Shown piece by piece: positions 27,569-36,270 of a stretch of 64,000 bases of DNA. The notes under the pieces were generated by a model. It was not told the origin of the DNA. It saw only the letters and a list, made by a program, of their open reading frames with translations, and searched no databases. A program made the position numbers and the translations under genes. The stretch is from Maricaulis sp047308265. Lineage in GTDB: Bacteria > Pseudomonadota > Alphaproteobacteria > Caulobacterales > Maricaulaceae. The DNA lies in assembly GCF_047308265.1 (NCBI RefSeq), contig NZ_JBKQWY010000007.1:1-64000 (forward strand). The letters are read 5' to 3'. Within the stretch, counting starts at the first letter, position 1. Every line of letters starts with the position of its first letter.

Positions 27569-28603
27569 ATGACCATCATTACCCCGGATACACCCGGTCT
27601 TTTGACCACCAGTCACTCCTACAAGCCGTTCCGCTATCCGTGGGCGTATGACTTCTGGAAGAAGCAGCAACAGGTTCACTGGATGCCCGAGGAAGTGCCC
27701 CTCGGCGAGGATTGCAAGGACTGGGCGACCAAGCTGTCTGACAAGGAGCGCAATCTCCTGACCCAGATTTTCCGCTTCTTCACCCAGTCGGACGTCGAAG
27801 TGAATGACAATTACATGGAGCGCTACAGCCGCGTCTTCCGTCCGACGGAAGTGAAAATGATGCTGTCGGCCTTCTCCAATATGGAGACCATTCACATTGC
27901 CGCCTATGCCTTGCTGCTGGAAACCATCGGCATGCCGGACAGCGAATTCTCCGCCTTCATGGAATACCAGGCGATGGCGGACAAGCATGATTACATGCAG
28001 CGGTTCGGTGTTGAATCGGAAGCTGATATCCTGCGTACGGTGGCCATGTTCGGGGCTTTCACAGAAGGACTGCAGCTTTTCGCCTCCTTCGCCATGCTCA
28101 TGAATTTCCCGCGCTTCAACAAGATGAAGGGCATGGGGCAGATCGTAACCTGGTCGATCCGTGATGAGAGCCTGCACTGTGAAGGCATGATCAAGCTCTT
28201 CCATGCCTTTGCCAAGGAGACCGGCGCCCTGACCCAGGAGGTCAAGGACGACATTGTCGAGTGCTGCCGCACTGTGGTCGGTCTTGAAGACAAGTTCATC
28301 GAGCTCGCCTTCGAGATGGGTGAGGTCGAAGGCATGACGCCGGACGATATTAAGCAATATATCCGCTATATTGCGGACTGGCGCCTGGGGCAGCTCGACC
28401 TGCCCAAGCTGTATGGTGTCAAGGAACACCCGCTGCCCTGGCTGACGGAAATCCTCAACGGAGTTGAACACGCCAACTTCTTCGAGGCGCGTGCGACGGA
28501 GTATTCCAAGGGGGCCACCCAGGGTGACTGGCACGGCGATGAGGGTGTGTGGTCTATGTTTGATGACATGAAAACCAATCGGGAGACCGCCGAGGCTGAA
28601 TAG
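27569..28603 (+). CDS. nrdB: Class Ia ribonucleoside-diphosphate reductase, beta subunit
   Basis: NrdB holds the diiron-tyrosyl radical cofactor for NrdA. The 344 residues contain the iron ligands and the radical Tyr in the ExxHxxxY pattern of NMETIHIAAYALLLE. Further ligands are in FTEGLQLFASF and RDESLHCEGM. It is of normal length and has no N-terminal ATP-cone, which some NrdB proteins carry when NrdA lacks it. I use the ATG at 27569. The frame is open to 27431, but that upstream stretch holds the NrdR-like boxes. A hairpin terminator follows. Confidence 0.96.
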   Translation: MTIITPDTPGLLTTSHSYKPFRYPWAYDFWKKQQQVHWMPEEVPLGEDCKDWATKLSDKERNLLTQIFRFFTQSDVEVNDNYMERYSRVFRPTEVKMMLSAFSNMETIHIAAYALLLETIGMPDSEFSAFMEYQAMADKHDYMQRFGVESEADILRTVAMFGAFTEGLQLFASFAMLMNFPRFNKMKGMGQIVTWSIRDESLHCEGMIKLFHAFAKETGALTQEVKDDIVECCRTVVGLEDKFIELAFEMGEVEGMTPDDIKQYIRYIADWRLGQLDLPKLYGVKEHPLPWLTEILNGVEHANFFEARATEYSKGATQGDWHGDEGVWSMFDDMKTNRETAEAE

Positions 28604-28624
28604 GGTCTCACGATGAATCGGATA

Positions 28625-28660
28625 AAAAACCCCCGCCTGGCCGTGCCAGGCGGGGTTTTC
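28625..28660 (+). terminator. Bidirectional terminator between nrdB and the acyltransferase gene
   Basis: CCCCGCCTGGC (28631-28641) pairs perfectly with GCCAGGCGGGG (28645-28655). It is flanked by AAAAAC on the left and TTTTC on the right, so it can stop both converging transcripts. Confidence 0.9.
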
Positions 28661-28666
28661 TGTGTG

Positions 28667-29752
28667 TCAGCGTGAAGGGCCAAGCTGCCGGATAAGCCGT
28701 GCGAGCGGGGTTTCAAACAGGCGTTCGGTGAGCATGGCCGCGACCAGGCTGGCGATCAGCATGACCGGGATCATGAGCATATTGTCCAAAAGTCCGGGCA
28801 AGGCGAAGGGCGACCAGATCCGCCCGATGACGCTCATCACGAGAATATGGGTCAGATAAAGCGCAAATCCCGCTCGGGCCACGCCGGCCAGGCTGAGCCA
28901 GCGTGATGAGGGTTGCGAGTGCGTCCAGGCGTTGAGCGCATAGATCATCAGGGCCGGGCCAGGCGCGAGAAGCGCGACCCTTTGCAAGGGAGCAAGCAGG
29001 CGCAGATCCTGGTCAATCAGGGCCGCGCCGACGGCGACAGTCAGCATGATCATGCCCGCCATGATGGCCAGAAGGCGTGCGCGCACCGGTGAAGGGGTGG
29101 GGAGCAGGGCGAGGGCAAGGCCCAGAATGTATTCCAGTCCCAGCGGATGGGAGATCAGACGGGTCTCAGCGGTCCATTGTCCGGCCCCGACGGCATAGAG
29201 CACCAGTGTGAACCCGGCCCAGATCCCCAGCGCGGGCCAGAGCCAGCGTCTTGGCAGGGCCAGCAATGCGGCGGAGACGAGATAGAAAAAGGCCAGATGA
29301 ACCAGTGTCCAGCCCACGGCATGCAGGGGCGCCGTGTCGGCGGGCCATAACAGGAAGGACCGGATGAGGTCCGGCGTTTCCGAACGACTGCCAAAGACCA
29401 GATCGGGCTGAACCAGCCAAACCGCCAGAAGGGCCAGGCTGACTGCCCAGTAGAGCGGGAAGAGCCGCGAGGCGCGGTCAATCAGAAAGCGGAGCGGTGT
29501 CGGTCGCCGGTTTGCAGGTTGTCCGATAAAGAGCTGCCCCATCATGAAGCCGGAGAGCACGAAAAAGATATCAACTCCGGACACGCCGAGCAGCAGACGG
29601 GGCGATAGAAGGTTGCCATCGCCATACCGAGCCTCGATCGTCGTGAGATGATAGAGCGCGACCAGGCCAAAGGCGACAATCCGAAGCCCGTCCAGCGCCG
29701 GTCGATAGGCACGCACAGACGTCTGTGCGCTCATGGACTCATGTGTATTCAT
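28667..29752 (-). CDS. Acyltransferase 3 family membrane protein (OafA/YrhL type)
   Basis: This polytopic inner-membrane protein of 361 residues probably transfers an acetyl or other acyl group to a surface polysaccharide or lipid. The family start RPALDGLRIVAFGLVALYHL, with the conserved His, is present, followed by the conserved Arg-rich loop FLIDRASRLFPLYW. About ten membrane segments follow, and it ends ERLFETPLARLIRQLG. I chose the ATG at 29752. The frame opens with TTG at 29779, and an ATG at 29734 is also possible. The acceptor substrate is unknown. An 18-base perfect palindrome (29712-29729) lies inside the first codons. Confidence 0.9.
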   Translation of the reverse strand: MNTHESMSAQTSVRAYRPALDGLRIVAFGLVALYHLTTIEARYGDGNLLSPRLLLGVSGVDIFFVLSGFMMGQLFIGQPANRRPTPLRFLIDRASRLFPLYWAVSLALLAVWLVQPDLVFGSRSETPDLIRSFLLWPADTAPLHAVGWTLVHLAFFYLVSAALLALPRRWLWPALGIWAGFTLVLYAVGAGQWTAETRLISHPLGLEYILGLALALLPTPSPVRARLLAIMAGMIMLTVAVGAALIDQDLRLLAPLQRVALLAPGPALMIYALNAWTHSQPSSRWLSLAGVARAGFALYLTHILVMSVIGRIWSPFALPGLLDNMLMIPVMLIASLVAAMLTERLFETPLARLIRQLGPSR

Positions 29753-29775
29753 CGCCGCGTACCCATTCCGGTCCA

Positions 29776-29817
29776 ACAAAACCCCGCCCGCAGCATAGAG
29801 CTGAGATCGGGCGGGGC
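29776..29817 (-). terminator. Terminator after the aspartokinase-decarboxylase gene
   Basis: CCCCGCCCG (29782-29790) and CGGGCGGGG (29808-29816) pair over a 17-base loop. On the minus strand a TTTTGTT run follows the hairpin, so it acts for the leftward gene. Confidence 0.7.
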
Positions 29818-29838
29818 AATCATGGAGGTGAGACGCGG

Positions 29839-32415
29839 TTAGATCACCGCCTCACCGGCGGGTTGGCGCAAATTATAGGTCGAGGCCATGACCCTGCCAT
29901 AGGCGCCGCCATTGCCGATCAGGATGATGTCGCCTTCCTCGGTGTGTGGCATCAGACGCTGGGCACCGAGACGGTCGGCAGTCTCGCAGATCGGACCGAC
30001 AATATCGGCAACCCAGTCCATGGGCTCATCCAGGCGCGTCAGATTGACGATATCATGCCGGGCGCCATAGAGCGCCGGGCGGATAAGACTGTTCATACCG
30101 GTGTTAATGCCGATGAAGCGGGCATCTGGTGTGTGTTTGACCTGATTGACCCGGGCGAGCAGCACTCCGGATTCCGCGACGATGAAACGGCCCGGCTCAA
30201 GCCAGAGCTGATAGTTCGGATAGGCGGTCTTCAATTCGCCCAGCATGACATCCAGCGCATCCGTATCGATGCGGCGCGGCCCGGAGGCCTCATCCACGCC
30301 CAGACCGCCGCCCAGATCGAGGATTTTGACATCCGGCAGATCCCGGGCTGTCTCTGTGAGAAACAGGCCGACCCGGCGCCAGTGTTCCGGATCGGAAATG
30401 CCGGAGCCGGAATGGACATGCAGGCCGGTGATGATGGCGCCGGCTTTGCGGGCCAGGTCGATCGCTTCGGGCAGTTCGTCTGCATGCAGGCCGAACTTGG
30501 CTTCCGGACCCGCTGTGCGCACATGTTTGTGGTGGCCTTCCGGGCGCTGCGGATTGATGCGCAGGGTGATCTCCGCACCGGCAAAGATCTCGGACCAATG
30601 GCGGAGCGGGTGCAGGCCGTCGAGGGTGAGATGGACCCCCATTTCGATCGCTTCGGCATATTCAGCCCGCGAGGCGAAATTGGGTGTGAAGAGGATCCGA
30701 TCCGGCCCCAGGTCCGGCACAGCGGCGCGCGCGGCGTGGACCTCGGCCATGGAGACGCATTCCACACCCAGCCCCGCTTCAACCGCAGTCCGGATCACAT
30801 CGGGCTGGTGATTGGCTTTCATGGCATACCAGCCGCGATCCAGGTTTTTCAGTCCGGATATGGCGCTGGCCCGGGCTTTGACTGTCTCCAGATCATAGAC
30901 ATAGAGAGCGCTGTCGGCGGGACACAGGTCGAGCAGAGCCTGTCGCTTGGTCCGCCACCACACAGGTGATGAGGCGCTCGGCGTGTCCACTGCCTGGGCC
31001 TGGAGTTCGCGCCAGCTGGGGCCGAAGGTCACATCGCGGGGTTTGGGCTGGATGAGCTGATCATGCAGGCGACGGCACAAGGCCTTGCCCTGGTCGCCGT
31101 CGACGACCACGGTCAGATTGAGGTCATTGGCGGCCTGGCTGACCAGGCGAACCGGATAATGCGCAAAGGCCTCCATGGCCGGACCGAATTGGGCCAGAAG
31201 GGCTCGGACACCGCGCCCGACCAGGCTGACCGCCGCACAGTCCTCGATCAACTCGACACGAGCGATGGCTTCAAGATCTGAGCGCAACCGGTCAAGCACT
31301 TCCGGCGTGAGGGCCGGGTCCTCGTCCAGGGAGAGGGTGACAGAGGTTTCCGACGTGGAGACCAGATCAATAGAGACGCCATGCTGGGCGAAGGGTTCGA
31401 ACGCCTTGGCGAGAAAGCCTGACGTCCGCCACATGCCGTCATTGTCGAGCGTGAAGAGGCGAACGCCATGTTTCACTGATACGGCTTTCAGGCGGGGCGC
31501 ATCCTCCGAGGGGGTTGCCTGGATACGGGTCCCGTCCAGTTCGGGTTGATGGGTACACAGAACCTGCATGGCGATACCGGCCTTGCGGACCGGCGCTATG
31601 GCGCGTGGATGCAGGACGCCGGCGCCCATGGACGCCAGTTCCTGGGCTTCCTCATAGGACAGTGCCCGGATCTGACGGGCGGATCCCGTCAGGCGCGGGT
31701 CGGCGGAGAAGAAGCCGGGGACATCGGTCCAGATCTCAAGTCGATCCGCATTCAGCTTGGCGGCGAAATAGGCCGCAGACGTATCTGATCCACCTCGGCC
31801 CAGAATGGCTGTATCGCCGTCCTCACGACCCGCAATAAAGCCCTGGGTGATGACTACCGGAGCGCCGGTATCGTCCAGCCGGGCTTGCAGGGCCGTGTCG
31901 GTGTCATAGGCGCAATCGGCATTGAGATAGGAGGAGACCGGGTCTGAGGGTAAAGCCTGCAGCGCTGTGCGGGCATCCAGCCAGTGGGCCTGAAGGCCGG
32001 TCTTGTTCAGCCAGGCTGCGCCGAGTGTGGTGGCCATCAGCTCACCGTGCGCCATGATGCGGGCACGCAGACGCGGACTGGCATCGCCGGTCAGGCTGAT
32101 GCCGGCGGACAGACGTTCCAGCCCGGTGAAATAGCTGTCCAGCAGGGCGGCCCCGTCCAGTTCCATCTCGCTGGCAAGATCGAGATGGCGCGCACGAATG
32201 GCGGCGAGAACCGGTTCAGCCTCGTTCTCCAGAGCAGCGATCACAAGGTCTTCCAGTGCATCGGAAATGCCTGACAGAGCGCTGTGGACGATCAGGGCGC
32301 GGTGTCCGGCCTCCAGGCGGGCCGTGACCTGTTTGGAGATGACACGCCAATCCGCCAGCGATTTAACGCTGGTGCCGCCGAATTTCAGGACGATCCAGGT
32401 TTGTGTGTTGGTCAT
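29839..32415 (-). CDS. Fused aspartokinase-diaminopimelate decarboxylase
   Basis: One 858-residue frame joins the first and last enzymes of lysine synthesis. The N-terminal half is aspartokinase: VLKFGGTSVKSLADW, GRGGSDTSAAYFAAKL, then ACT-type regulatory repeats (SGFLAKAFEPFAQHGVSIDL, TSETSVTLSLDED) to about residue 455. The C-terminal half (about 490-858) is a LysA-type PLP enzyme with the Lys in WYAMKANHQPDV and with HVHSGSGISDPEHW, DLGGGLGVDE and WLEPGRFIVAESG. Such fusions are known in xanthomonads and some alphaproteobacteria. The expected substrate-binding C-x-x-[SD] Cys is present in part as VGPICETADRLG. The ATG at 32415 has GAGAGA upstream; the open frame extends to 32529 without a good start. 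Confidence 0.95.
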   Translation of the reverse strand: MTNTQTWIVLKFGGTSVKSLADWRVISKQVTARLEAGHRALIVHSALSGISDALEDLVIAALENEAEPVLAAIRARHLDLASEMELDGAALLDSYFTGLERLSAGISLTGDASPRLRARIMAHGELMATTLGAAWLNKTGLQAHWLDARTALQALPSDPVSSYLNADCAYDTDTALQARLDDTGAPVVITQGFIAGREDGDTAILGRGGSDTSAAYFAAKLNADRLEIWTDVPGFFSADPRLTGSARQIRALSYEEAQELASMGAGVLHPRAIAPVRKAGIAMQVLCTHQPELDGTRIQATPSEDAPRLKAVSVKHGVRLFTLDNDGMWRTSGFLAKAFEPFAQHGVSIDLVSTSETSVTLSLDEDPALTPEVLDRLRSDLEAIARVELIEDCAAVSLVGRGVRALLAQFGPAMEAFAHYPVRLVSQAANDLNLTVVVDGDQGKALCRRLHDQLIQPKPRDVTFGPSWRELQAQAVDTPSASSPVWWRTKRQALLDLCPADSALYVYDLETVKARASAISGLKNLDRGWYAMKANHQPDVIRTAVEAGLGVECVSMAEVHAARAAVPDLGPDRILFTPNFASRAEYAEAIEMGVHLTLDGLHPLRHWSEIFAGAEITLRINPQRPEGHHKHVRTAGPEAKFGLHADELPEAIDLARKAGAIITGLHVHSGSGISDPEHWRRVGLFLTETARDLPDVKILDLGGGLGVDEASGPRRIDTDALDVMLGELKTAYPNYQLWLEPGRFIVAESGVLLARVNQVKHTPDARFIGINTGMNSLIRPALYGARHDIVNLTRLDEPMDWVADIVGPICETADRLGAQRLMPHTEEGDIILIGNGGAYGRVMASTYNLRQPAGEAVI

Positions 32416-32597
32416 GACGTGTCTCTCTTTCAGTCGTAGCGGGCAAAAATCCGCGAACCGGCGTGAATACAGAGAAGTTTTCCCCAGGCCAATGCTGAAA
32501 CGCGAATGTGAACATTCAGATCGCGCCAAAATCAGGCTTGCGTGAGGCTGCGGGATTCCGATTTACGAGCAGGGCGGTTTCATGTCATATCGCCGCG

Positions 32598-34061
32598 ATG
32601 ACCGAATATAAGATAGTGAACACACCGAAAGAGGCCGTCGACGAGCTGGACCGCCTCTATACTGCCGCCGTAGACCGATTGCGCGCGGCCCTGAAAACAT
32701 TTTTGAGTGGCGAAAAGATCGACGTCGCCGCCCTGCGAGCCGAACAGGCGTTTGTCTATCCGGAATTGCGCGTGAATTACGCGCCGGACGGACCGCCCCC
32801 GCCGATCAGTCGGGCCTTTGGCAAATTTACCGATCCGGGTATCTATAAATCGACCTTCACACACCCCGAGCTGTTTCGGGACTATCTCTGTCAGCAGCTC
32901 GACCTGCTGATCGAGACCTATGACATTACGCTCGAAGTGGGGCCATCCGAGGTGGAGATCCCCTTTTCCTACGTGCTGGATGGCGCTGAAGGTCTGGACA
33001 TGGATGCCGCGACACCGGCCGAACTGGTGCGCCATTTCCCTTATGCGGACCTCTCCAAGATCAATGATGAAGTGCCCAATAGCGAGCATCTTCATGTGCC
33101 GGGTGCGGACCGGCCCATGGCCCTGTTTGATGCCCCGCGCACGGATTACTCGCTGCAGCGGCTGAAACACTATACCGGCACACCCTATGAGGATGTGCAG
33201 CAATTCATCCTGTTCACCAATTACCACCGCTATGTGGATGCCTTCACCAGCTGGGCCATCGGTCAGCTGAAGGAAGACAATCACTATGAGAGTTTCTCAG
33301 CCGCCGGTTTTGTGACTGTGGATGCGGACACACCCAATGCCCATGCGGTGGTGGAAGGAGCGCCCTGGCGACGCTTCCAGATGCCGGCCTATCACCTCAA
33401 GGCACCGGGCGGCCGGGGCATTACCATGGTCAATATCGGGGTTGGTCCGTCCAACGCCAAGAATATCACAGACCACCTGGCTGTTCTGCGACCGCAATGC
33501 TGGTTGATGATCGGTCACTGTGGCGGGCTGCGCCATTCCCAGCGTCTGGGCGATTATGTGCTGGCACACGCCTATCTTCGTTATGATGCGGTGCTCGATG
33601 ACGATCTGCCGCTGGAGGTGCCGATTCCACCGATCGCCGAAATCCAGATCGCACTGGAAGAGGCTGTGGCTGATGTGTCCGGGGATGGGGGCGAGGATCT
33701 CAAGCGTCGCCTGCGCACCGGGACCGTTGCAACCTATGCCGACCGGAACTGGGAACTGCGTTACGCGGCAGCGGCCAAACGCATCAATCAGTCGCGTGCC
33801 ATTGCTGTGGATATGGAATCGGCCACCATCGCCGCGAATGGCCTGCGCCTGCGGGTACCGTACGGTACGCTGTTGTGTGTCTCGGACAAGCCGCTGCACG
33901 GTGAGCTGAAACTGCCAGGTGCTGCGAACCTGTTCTACCAGCGCTCGGTGTCCGAGCATTTGCGTGCCGGTATCAAGACGCTGGAACTGCTCAAGCAGGA
34001 TGGTGGCGAGGCTCTGCACTCTCGCAAGCTGCGCAGTTTCGACGAGCCGCCCTTCCGATAA
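32598..34061 (+). CDS. amn: AMP nucleosidase
   Basis: Amn splits AMP into adenine and ribose 5-phosphate and helps set the adenylate pool. The 487-residue protein has the N-terminal AMP nucleosidase domain (VYPELRVNYAPDGPPP, KFTDPGIYKSTFTHPELF) and a C-terminal nucleoside phosphorylase-like catalytic domain. The latter has TMVNIGVGPSNAKNITDHLA, MIGHCGGLRHSQRLGDYVLA and the purine-binding AVDMESATIAANGLR with its MEsA motif. The ATG at 32598 gives the normal N-terminus MTEYKIVNTPKEAVDELD. No strong ribosome site is visible. It is divergent from the lysine fusion gene. Confidence 0.96.
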   Translation: MTEYKIVNTPKEAVDELDRLYTAAVDRLRAALKTFLSGEKIDVAALRAEQAFVYPELRVNYAPDGPPPPISRAFGKFTDPGIYKSTFTHPELFRDYLCQQLDLLIETYDITLEVGPSEVEIPFSYVLDGAEGLDMDAATPAELVRHFPYADLSKINDEVPNSEHLHVPGADRPMALFDAPRTDYSLQRLKHYTGTPYEDVQQFILFTNYHRYVDAFTSWAIGQLKEDNHYESFSAAGFVTVDADTPNAHAVVEGAPWRRFQMPAYHLKAPGGRGITMVNIGVGPSNAKNITDHLAVLRPQCWLMIGHCGGLRHSQRLGDYVLAHAYLRYDAVLDDDLPLEVPIPPIAEIQIALEEAVADVSGDGGEDLKRRLRTGTVATYADRNWELRYAAAAKRINQSRAIAVDMESATIAANGLRLRVPYGTLLCVSDKPLHGELKLPGAANLFYQRSVSEHLRAGIKTLELLKQDGGEALHSRKLRSFDEPPFR

Positions 34062-34070
34062 ACACAGGCA

Positions 34071-34098
34071 CCGGCGTTCTGCTCATGGCGAACGCCGG
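34071..34098. terminator. Hairpin between amn and the VOC gene
   Basis: CCGGCGTTC (34071-34079) pairs with GAACGCCGG (34090-34098) between two converging genes. No clear T-tract follows on either side. Confidence 0.5.
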
Positions 34099-34117
34099 CC
34101 CTGTTGGGCGTCGGGTT

Positions 34118-34489
34118 CTAGCTCTCCAGATGATGAATGTTCAGCTTGTTTCCGTCGAGATCGCGGAAATAGGCGGCATAAAACCCATCAGCCCGATATC
34201 CCGGCTGCCCCTCGTCCGTGCCGCCCAGTTCGAGGGCTTTGGCGTGAAGGAGATCGACCTGGGTGGGCGAGCTCGCCGAGAGCGCAATCATGACGCCATT
34301 TCCAATGGTGGCGGCCTGACCGTTTTCGGGAATGTGGATCGAGAAGGCTGGGCCGCCTTCATGCGGGGCCCAGACGATGAAATCGTTCATTTTCATGATC
34401 TGGTGTGCGCCCAGCTCTGACAAAAACGCATCGTAGAAACGTTCAGAACGGACCAGATCGTCGGTACCAAGTGATGTATAGCCAATCAT
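34118..34489 (-). CDS. VOC (glyoxalase/bleomycin-resistance) fold protein
   Basis: A 123-residue single-module vicinal-oxygen-chelate protein: MIGYTSLGTDDLVRSERFYD at the start and AYFRDLDGNKLNIHHLES at the end, the typical 'D-DGN-l' finish. Such proteins bind a metal and act as isomerases, lyases or antibiotic binders, and the substrate here is unknown. GGGAG lies 9 bases before the ATG. The gene is divergent from a LysR-type regulator 111 bases away, which may control it. Confidence 0.87.
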   Translation of the reverse strand: MIGYTSLGTDDLVRSERFYDAFLSELGAHQIMKMNDFIVWAPHEGGPAFSIHIPENGQAATIGNGVMIALSASSPTQVDLLHAKALELGGTDEGQPGYRADGFYAAYFRDLDGNKLNIHHLES

Positions 34490-34600
34490 GACAGAGCTCC
34501 CAGGCTGTGAGGGGTGGATCGGCTTGCATATGGTGCATTGCAGTTTCGGGCGGGATAGGCAAAAATTTGAGCGGGTATTTCATCTATGAAATGGTGATCC

Positions 34601-35485
34601 GTGGACTGGAATCTCGTCAAAACCTTTCTTGCTGTCTGTGAAACGGGGTCGCAGGTCCGGGCGGCATCGCGCACGGGGCAGAGCCATGCCACGGTGTTTC
34701 GTCACATGGCGCTCCTGGAAAAACAGATGGGAACCCGTCTGTTTGACCGGATCAGGGGGCGATATGTCCTCACCGATGCCGGACGGGATATGCAGGATCT
34801 GGCGCTCGACATTGCGCAGGGCTTTGACGATATCGGACGTCGTATCGCCGGGCGTGACACAGGTGCAGAGGGTCTGGTGCGCCTGACCGTCCCCCGCAGT
34901 TTTGCAGAGACTGTTGTGCCGCGTTATCTCGCGGACTTCTGCAAGATGTATCCCGCGATCCAGGTTGAGCTCTTGGTGTCCAACCAGGAAGTGAACATGG
35001 CCGATCGCACGGCGGATATAGCGCTGCGGGTCTCAGCCAGCCCGCCTGACCACCTCTGGGGGCGCAGGGTATTGAGCATTGACTGGTCGGTCTACGCGTC
35101 ACCGGACTATCTGGTGAACCACGACCCTTTGGCCCAGCTCGAGGACCTCGCCCGACACCGCCTGATCGCGCCCGCAGGGCCGCTTGCTCGCTACCCCGCC
35201 TATCGTCGTGTTCTTGAGGACGGACAGGCCCTGTCTCCTCTCAAATGTGATGACCTGACGGTGATGGCGTCGTTGGCCGCTCAGGGGCAGGGCGTGGCTT
35301 TGCTACCGGATGATCTACGGCGCGAGGATCTTGTGCGCTGTTTCACCTATCCGCATGCATCGCAAAACACACTCTGGGTTCTCACGCACATGGATCTGCG
35401 TACCCTGCCACGCGTGTCCGTGTTGATGGGCTATCTCGCGCAGGCCTTCAGTACGGATCCCTACTGGGCCAGGGCTGAGGATTAG
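34601..35485 (+). CDS. LysR-family transcriptional regulator
   Basis: The 294-residue protein begins with GTG and has an N-terminal winged helix (residues about 4-62). Its recognition region ASRTGQSHATVFRHMALLEK leads into the family's MGTRLFDRIRGRYVLTDAGR. The C-terminal effector domain has the usual LVRLTVPRSFAETVVPRYLA and GVALLPDDL segments. It is divergent from the VOC gene and is probably its regulator, as LysR genes often control their divergent neighbour. The effector is unknown. Confidence 0.92.
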   Translation: MDWNLVKTFLAVCETGSQVRAASRTGQSHATVFRHMALLEKQMGTRLFDRIRGRYVLTDAGRDMQDLALDIAQGFDDIGRRIAGRDTGAEGLVRLTVPRSFAETVVPRYLADFCKMYPAIQVELLVSNQEVNMADRTADIALRVSASPPDHLWGRRVLSIDWSVYASPDYLVNHDPLAQLEDLARHRLIAPAGPLARYPAYRRVLEDGQALSPLKCDDLTVMASLAAQGQGVALLPDDLRREDLVRCFTYPHASQNTLWVLTHMDLRTLPRVSVLMGYLAQAFSTDPYWARAED

Positions 35486-35622
35486 GGGGTGGCGGGGTGT
35501 GAGACGGCACGGTATGCGGTGGAGGACCTGGCATGCGCCAGATGTCCCGACCGTGTCGGCGGGCCAGTTCTGGCGTCCCGTTTAATCGAACCAGGTGACG
35601 AACTCCATACAGGAATAATGTG

Positions 35623-36258
35623 ATGACCTCGCCCATTTCCATCCCGAAACCGCCCTGGCTGGGCCGCGCCCTCATTGAGGCCGGACTGATCGTGTTCGCC
35701 GTTGTGCTGGGTTTCATCGTCAATGAATGGCGTGAGGATGTGGCGGATCGACGGGCTGCACGCGAGGCCATGTCGCGGGTTGTTGCAGAAATTGAATCGA
35801 ACATCACCCAGCTCGAACGGGTTGCGACGTATCACGAGGCGGTCGCGGCGCGTATTGGTGACCGTCTGGCCGAGATTGATGCGAGCGAGACACCCGTGAC
35901 CGGCACGATCTTCGGTGAGTCAGCCCGCATCATGCCGCAGGGGATCAATGCGCCGGGGCTGTCGCGTTTTGCCTGGACCCATGCTCAACAGCACGGGCGT
36001 CTGGATGTGCTTCCCTATGAAGTGGTCGCCGAGACAGCGCGCGTCTATGACATGCAGGCCAATGGCGTGGAATCGACCTGGCGCCAGATTGTCGATCTTC
36101 TGTTTGCCGGTCCGGAGGTGATGGAAGAGGCGGATTTGCGGCCCGTACTCCAGTTCACCGCGATCGGTTTTACAGAGTTGGCGTCCCAGGAGCGCTATTT
36201 GATCGCGCAGTACCGATCTCTGCTTGAAGACCTGCGCGAGGCAGGCATTGACGGCTGA
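35623..36258 (+). CDS. Single-pass membrane protein, function unknown
   Basis: The 211-residue protein has one hydrophobic segment near residues 18-38 (LIEAGLIVFAVVLGFIVNEW). An Arg-rich stretch and a long helical region follow (REAMSRVVAEIESNITQLER), and the rest is soluble. The layout 'E--lIv-aVlLGF-vneWRE' recurs in uncharacterised membrane proteins of Caulobacterales and relatives. The ATG at 35623 follows AGGA by 9 bases. It ends 12 bases before the membrane AraC regulator gene, so the two probably form an operon and may work together. Confidence 0.75.
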   Translation: MTSPISIPKPPWLGRALIEAGLIVFAVVLGFIVNEWREDVADRRAAREAMSRVVAEIESNITQLERVATYHEAVAARIGDRLAEIDASETPVTGTIFGESARIMPQGINAPGLSRFAWTHAQQHGRLDVLPYEVVAETARVYDMQANGVESTWRQIVDLLFAGPEVMEEADLRPVLQFTAIGFTELASQERYLIAQYRSLLEDLREAGIDG

Positions 36259-36270
36259 GGAGCCGCTTTC

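Noticed and set aside
29725..30969. A 414-codon plus-strand open frame
   Set aside because: It is antisense to the decarboxylase half of the lysine fusion and has no domain or ribosome site.
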